Assembly (NCBI GenBank): GCA_003451595.1
Contig: DMDA01000001.1
Coordinates: forward strand, 42,112-50,383
Direction: 5' to 3'
From: Chloroflexota bacterium
GTDB lineage: Bacteria; Chloroflexota; Anaerolineae; Caldilineales; Caldilineaceae
Length of the DNA: 8,272 nt
Below are positions 6,697-8,272 of the stretch, piece by piece. The notes beneath the pieces are model-generated. The model was given only the letters and a program-made list of their open reading frames with translations, was not told where the DNA came from and did no database searches. Position 1 is the stretch's first letter. The number at the start of each line of letters is the position of its first letter. Both the position numbers and the translations under genes were made by a program.

Positions 6697-6712
6697 GGCT
6701 TGGCGTTGTACC

Positions 6713-7825
6713 CTATGACGCTTGAATCTCCCATTGTTCAACCGTGACGTCATCCAGAAAATCCTCATCGACGATGGCGCCGTGTCCGGCGCCGGTCGGT
6801 ACAGTGAGCGTGCTGTCGGCGTTGAGGACAAAAGGATTCTTGACGATATCGCGTGTGAAGTAGCGATCGTTGGCGCTGATATCACCGGGGAGCGTGAAGT
6901 TGGGCAGACTCGCCAGCGCCACGTTGATGGCGCGCCCAATGCCCGTCTCCAACATGCCGCCGTGCCAGACCGGTATGCCCGCCGCCTGCGCCATATCATG
7001 GATGCGCTTGGCGTCGCCCAAACCACCGATGCGACTCGGCTTGATGTTGATGATGTCGCAGGCGTTCAACTCGATGGCCCAACGTGCATGTTCGGGCGAG
7101 ACGATGCTTTCGTCCAGGCAGAGGGGCGTCTTGAGCGACTTTTTGAGCTTGGCATGATCGAAGATGTCATCATGCGCCAACGGCTGTTCGATCAGCAGCA
7201 AGTTGAAAGGATCGAGTTCGGCCAGATGTGCAGCATCCTCCAGTCGATAGATGCTGTTAGCGTCCACCTGCAGGCGCAGATTGGGCCACGTCTCGCGCAC
7301 GGCGCGCGTCGGCTCGATGTCCCACCCCGGCTTGATCTTGAGTTTGATACGCGTGTAGCCTTCAGCCAGATAACCGCCGACGACCTGGAGCAGCGTGGGG
7401 ATGTCCTTTTGGATGCCGACGCTGACGCCGACCTCGACGCGGTCGCGGGCGCCGCCGAGCAGGCTGGAGAGGCTGCATCCCTCGCGCCGCGCAAAGAGAT
7501 CCCAGACCGTGAACTCCAGCCCGGCTTTGGCAATGCGGTTGCCGCGCACGCGCGCCATGGCCGGCGTTGCATCCCAGGGGCTGGCCAGATCAGTCTGCAT
7601 CAGCATGGGCGCCAGATAGTCTTGCATGATCACCCAGCCGGTCTTCTGGTTTTCTTCATTGTAGAAGGGGCTTTGACCGGTGGGCGCCTCGCCCCAGGCG
7701 ACGATGCCTTCCGCCTCCATACGGACGATGATGGCGTGGCTGCCAGATTCTCGCCAGCCGCTGGTCTCAAAAACGGCGACATAAGGAAGCAAAATTTTAC
7801 GAAGTTCAATTCGTTCGATGCGCAT
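6713..7825 (-). CDS. menC: OSBS/NSAR family enolase (o-succinylbenzoate synthase / N-acylamino acid racemase)
   Basis: A 370-residue enolase-superfamily enzyme of the MenC type-2/NSAR group, cytosolic and Mg2+-dependent. The catalytic lysine pair is visible as KLKIKPGWD at 161-169, with the K-x-K residue Lys163, and Lys262 in NIKPSRIGGLGDAK. Metal ligands are Asp188 (QVDAN), Glu213 (LIEQP) and Asp238 (CLDES). HGGMLETGIGRAINVALASLPNFTLPGD at 288-315 closes the barrel as in N-succinylamino acid racemase. These positions match the Amycolatopsis NSAR to within one residue. The family catalyses either dehydration to o-succinylbenzoate in menaquinone synthesis, or racemisation of N-acyl or N-succinyl amino acids, or both. 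No other men gene is here and it leads a Pot-type transporter operon, which favours a catabolic or racemase role. ATG at 7825 is preferred to 7891: it gives the family N-terminus (MRIERIEL) and has AGGT eight bases before it. Confidence 0.9.
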   Translation of the reverse strand: MRIERIELRKILLPYVAVFETSGWRESGSHAIIVRMEAEGIVAWGEAPTGQSPFYNEENQKTGWVIMQDYLAPMLMQTDLASPWDATPAMARVRGNRIAKAGLEFTVWDLFARREGCSLSSLLGGARDRVEVGVSVGIQKDIPTLLQVVGGYLAEGYTRIKLKIKPGWDIEPTRAVRETWPNLRLQVDANSIYRLEDAAHLAELDPFNLLLIEQPLAHDDIFDHAKLKKSLKTPLCLDESIVSPEHARWAIELNACDIINIKPSRIGGLGDAKRIHDMAQAAGIPVWHGGMLETGIGRAINVALASLPNFTLPGDISANDRYFTRDIVKNPFVLNADSTLTVPTGAGHGAIVDEDFLDDVTVEQWEIQAS

Positions 7826-7889
7826 GATATAACCTGTCTGCTGATTGCGCGAGCAAAGCTCTTGTGGAGAGCGTCCAATGATGTTCCGC

Positions 7890-7919
7890 ATTCTCGCACG
7901 ACCCGCAATGGTATGTCAA
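7890..7919 (-). promoter_or_regulatory. Candidate promoter of the enolase-pot operon (TTGACA - 18 nt - GAGAAT)
   Basis: On the minus strand a perfect -35, TTGACA, lies at 7919-7914 and a four-of-six -10, GAGAAT, at 7895-7890, with an 18-base spacer. Transcription would begin near 7883, leaving a leader of about 58 bases before ATG at 7825. A small stem, GAGC-AAA-GCTC (7851-7861 on the plus strand), lies in this leader. Confidence 0.5.
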
Positions 7920-8154
7920 CGCGAACAGGGGTGCACTTCAGATACGGGGCGCGCCGCCTTCGATTGAAATCGAGGCTGAAAGCGAAAGTCGGCTCATGAA
8001 ATTTAGCAAACAGATTCGGTAACCATAGGTTCGGCTTCCAGCCGGACGTTTCTCGTCTGCCACACTGTCACGCCGGAGGCGATGACCTACGGGAGAGGAC
8101 GCTCCGTGCATGGAAGGCAGCAACATCGATTGCCGGATCATTTTGTAAATCCTC

Positions 8155-8272
8155 ATGAGTAGACTTGAGCTATCAGCCGGTGAATTGATTCACCGGTGCG
8201 GCGCAATTTGCCCCAAAGGTGAAGCAGACCCCATCTTGATGGGCGACTTCATTCCTGGCGCATCCCGATGGT
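8155..8272 (+). CDS. Possible start of an unrecognised gene running off the window (3' partial)
   Basis: The frame opens with ATG at 8155, just after an in-frame TAA at 8146, and stays open for 39 codons to the window edge. It begins MSRLELSAGELIHRCG and ends DFIPGASRW. The composition is protein-like, but third-position G+C is lower than I see in the genes to the left, there is no clear ribosome site, and the other strand is also open in part here. ATG at 8239 in the same frame is an alternative start. I do not recognise a family. Confidence 0.22.
   Translation, partial: MSRLELSAGELIHRCGAICPKGEADPILMGDFIPGASRW
8177..8196. repeat. Perfect inverted repeat, 8-bp stem with TTGA loop
   Basis: CCGGTGAA at 8177-8184 and TTCACCGG at 8189-8196 are exact reverse complements around TTGA; one further G-T pair extends the stem by a base at 8176/8197. 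There is no T-run on either side. It could be a regulator-binding palindrome, a small RNA hairpin or one unit of a dispersed palindromic repeat. Confidence 0.6.

Larger units (their letters stand above)
7926..8272. other. Intergenic stretch with several inverted repeats, no convincing gene
   Basis: About 350 bases without a recognisable gene. It holds a run of hairpin-forming sequences: GCCT-T-CGAT with ATCGAGGC at 7956-7976; GTTCGGCT with AGCCGGAC at 8029-8047 (one G-T pair, loop TCC); ACGG-G-AG with CTCCGT at 8089-8107; a perfect 8-bp stem at 8177-8196; and GAAG...CCCATC with GATGGG...CTTC at 8221-8250. The short frames on both strands show no family features. It could be a structured leader of a gene to the right, a palindromic intergenic repeat, or decayed DNA. 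Confidence 0.5.

Noticed and set aside
6722..7999. A 425-codon open frame on the plus strand opposite the enolase gene
   Set aside because: It is the antisense of a well-supported gene with intact catalytic residues. Its protein has no family motifs and is open because of the G+C-rich codon pattern.
8025..8050. A tRNA T-arm-like GGTTCGGCTTCCAGCC
   Set aside because: The loop lacks the TTCGAnT pattern and no acceptor or anticodon arm can be built around it.
7938..8156. A 72-codon minus-strand frame upstream of the enolase
   Set aside because: No ribosome site, no family resemblance, and it overlaps several inverted repeats.

Overview
The window is G+C-rich, gene-dense bacterial chromosome. 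Its gene content (a MalG/UgpE-type sugar permease, an ArgH-superfamily lyase, SurE, a TerC membrane protein, an OSBS/NSAR-type enolase and a Pot-type ABC importer), one clear TTG start and the overall style suggest a member of the Chloroflexota (Anaerolineae/Caldilineae-like). This placement is inference; no rRNA or lineage marker is present. I see no phage, transposase, CRISPR or tRNA.

Bases 1-2620, plus strand: an operon made of the last 73 codons of a carbohydrate ABC permease, an argininosuccinate-lyase-family C-N lyase with a TTG start and good ribosome binding site, and surE, which overlaps the lyase stop by ATGA. The lyase departs from true ArgH at several signature positions and looks more like the EDDS-lyase side of that family, so its substrate may not be argininosuccinate.

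Bases 2621-3860, plus strand: a 229-base leader followed by a TerC/Alx-family membrane protein, a family linked to Mn2+ efflux. The leader holds two 40-base direct repeats 76 bases apart (38 of 40 identical). The two differences matter: the first copy has a perfect TATAAT, while the second loses it but gains a perfect 6-bp hairpin followed by TTTT. A 12-codon mini-ORF with a strong Shine-Dalgarno follows. This is the most unusual regulatory structure in the window.

Bases 3885-7825, minus strand: a compact operon read as OSBS/NSAR-family enolase, potA-like ATPase, potB-like permease and potC-like permease. It converges on terC across a 24-base gap holding an inverted repeat. A TTGACA-18 nt-GAGAAT promoter lies upstream. 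No substrate-binding protein (PotD) is in the window. The pairing suggests uptake and use of an amino-acid or amine derivative rather than, or as well as, menaquinone synthesis.

Bases 7926-8272: no convincing gene; the stretch holds several inverted repeats, including a perfect 20-base one, and a short plus-strand open frame that runs off the end.
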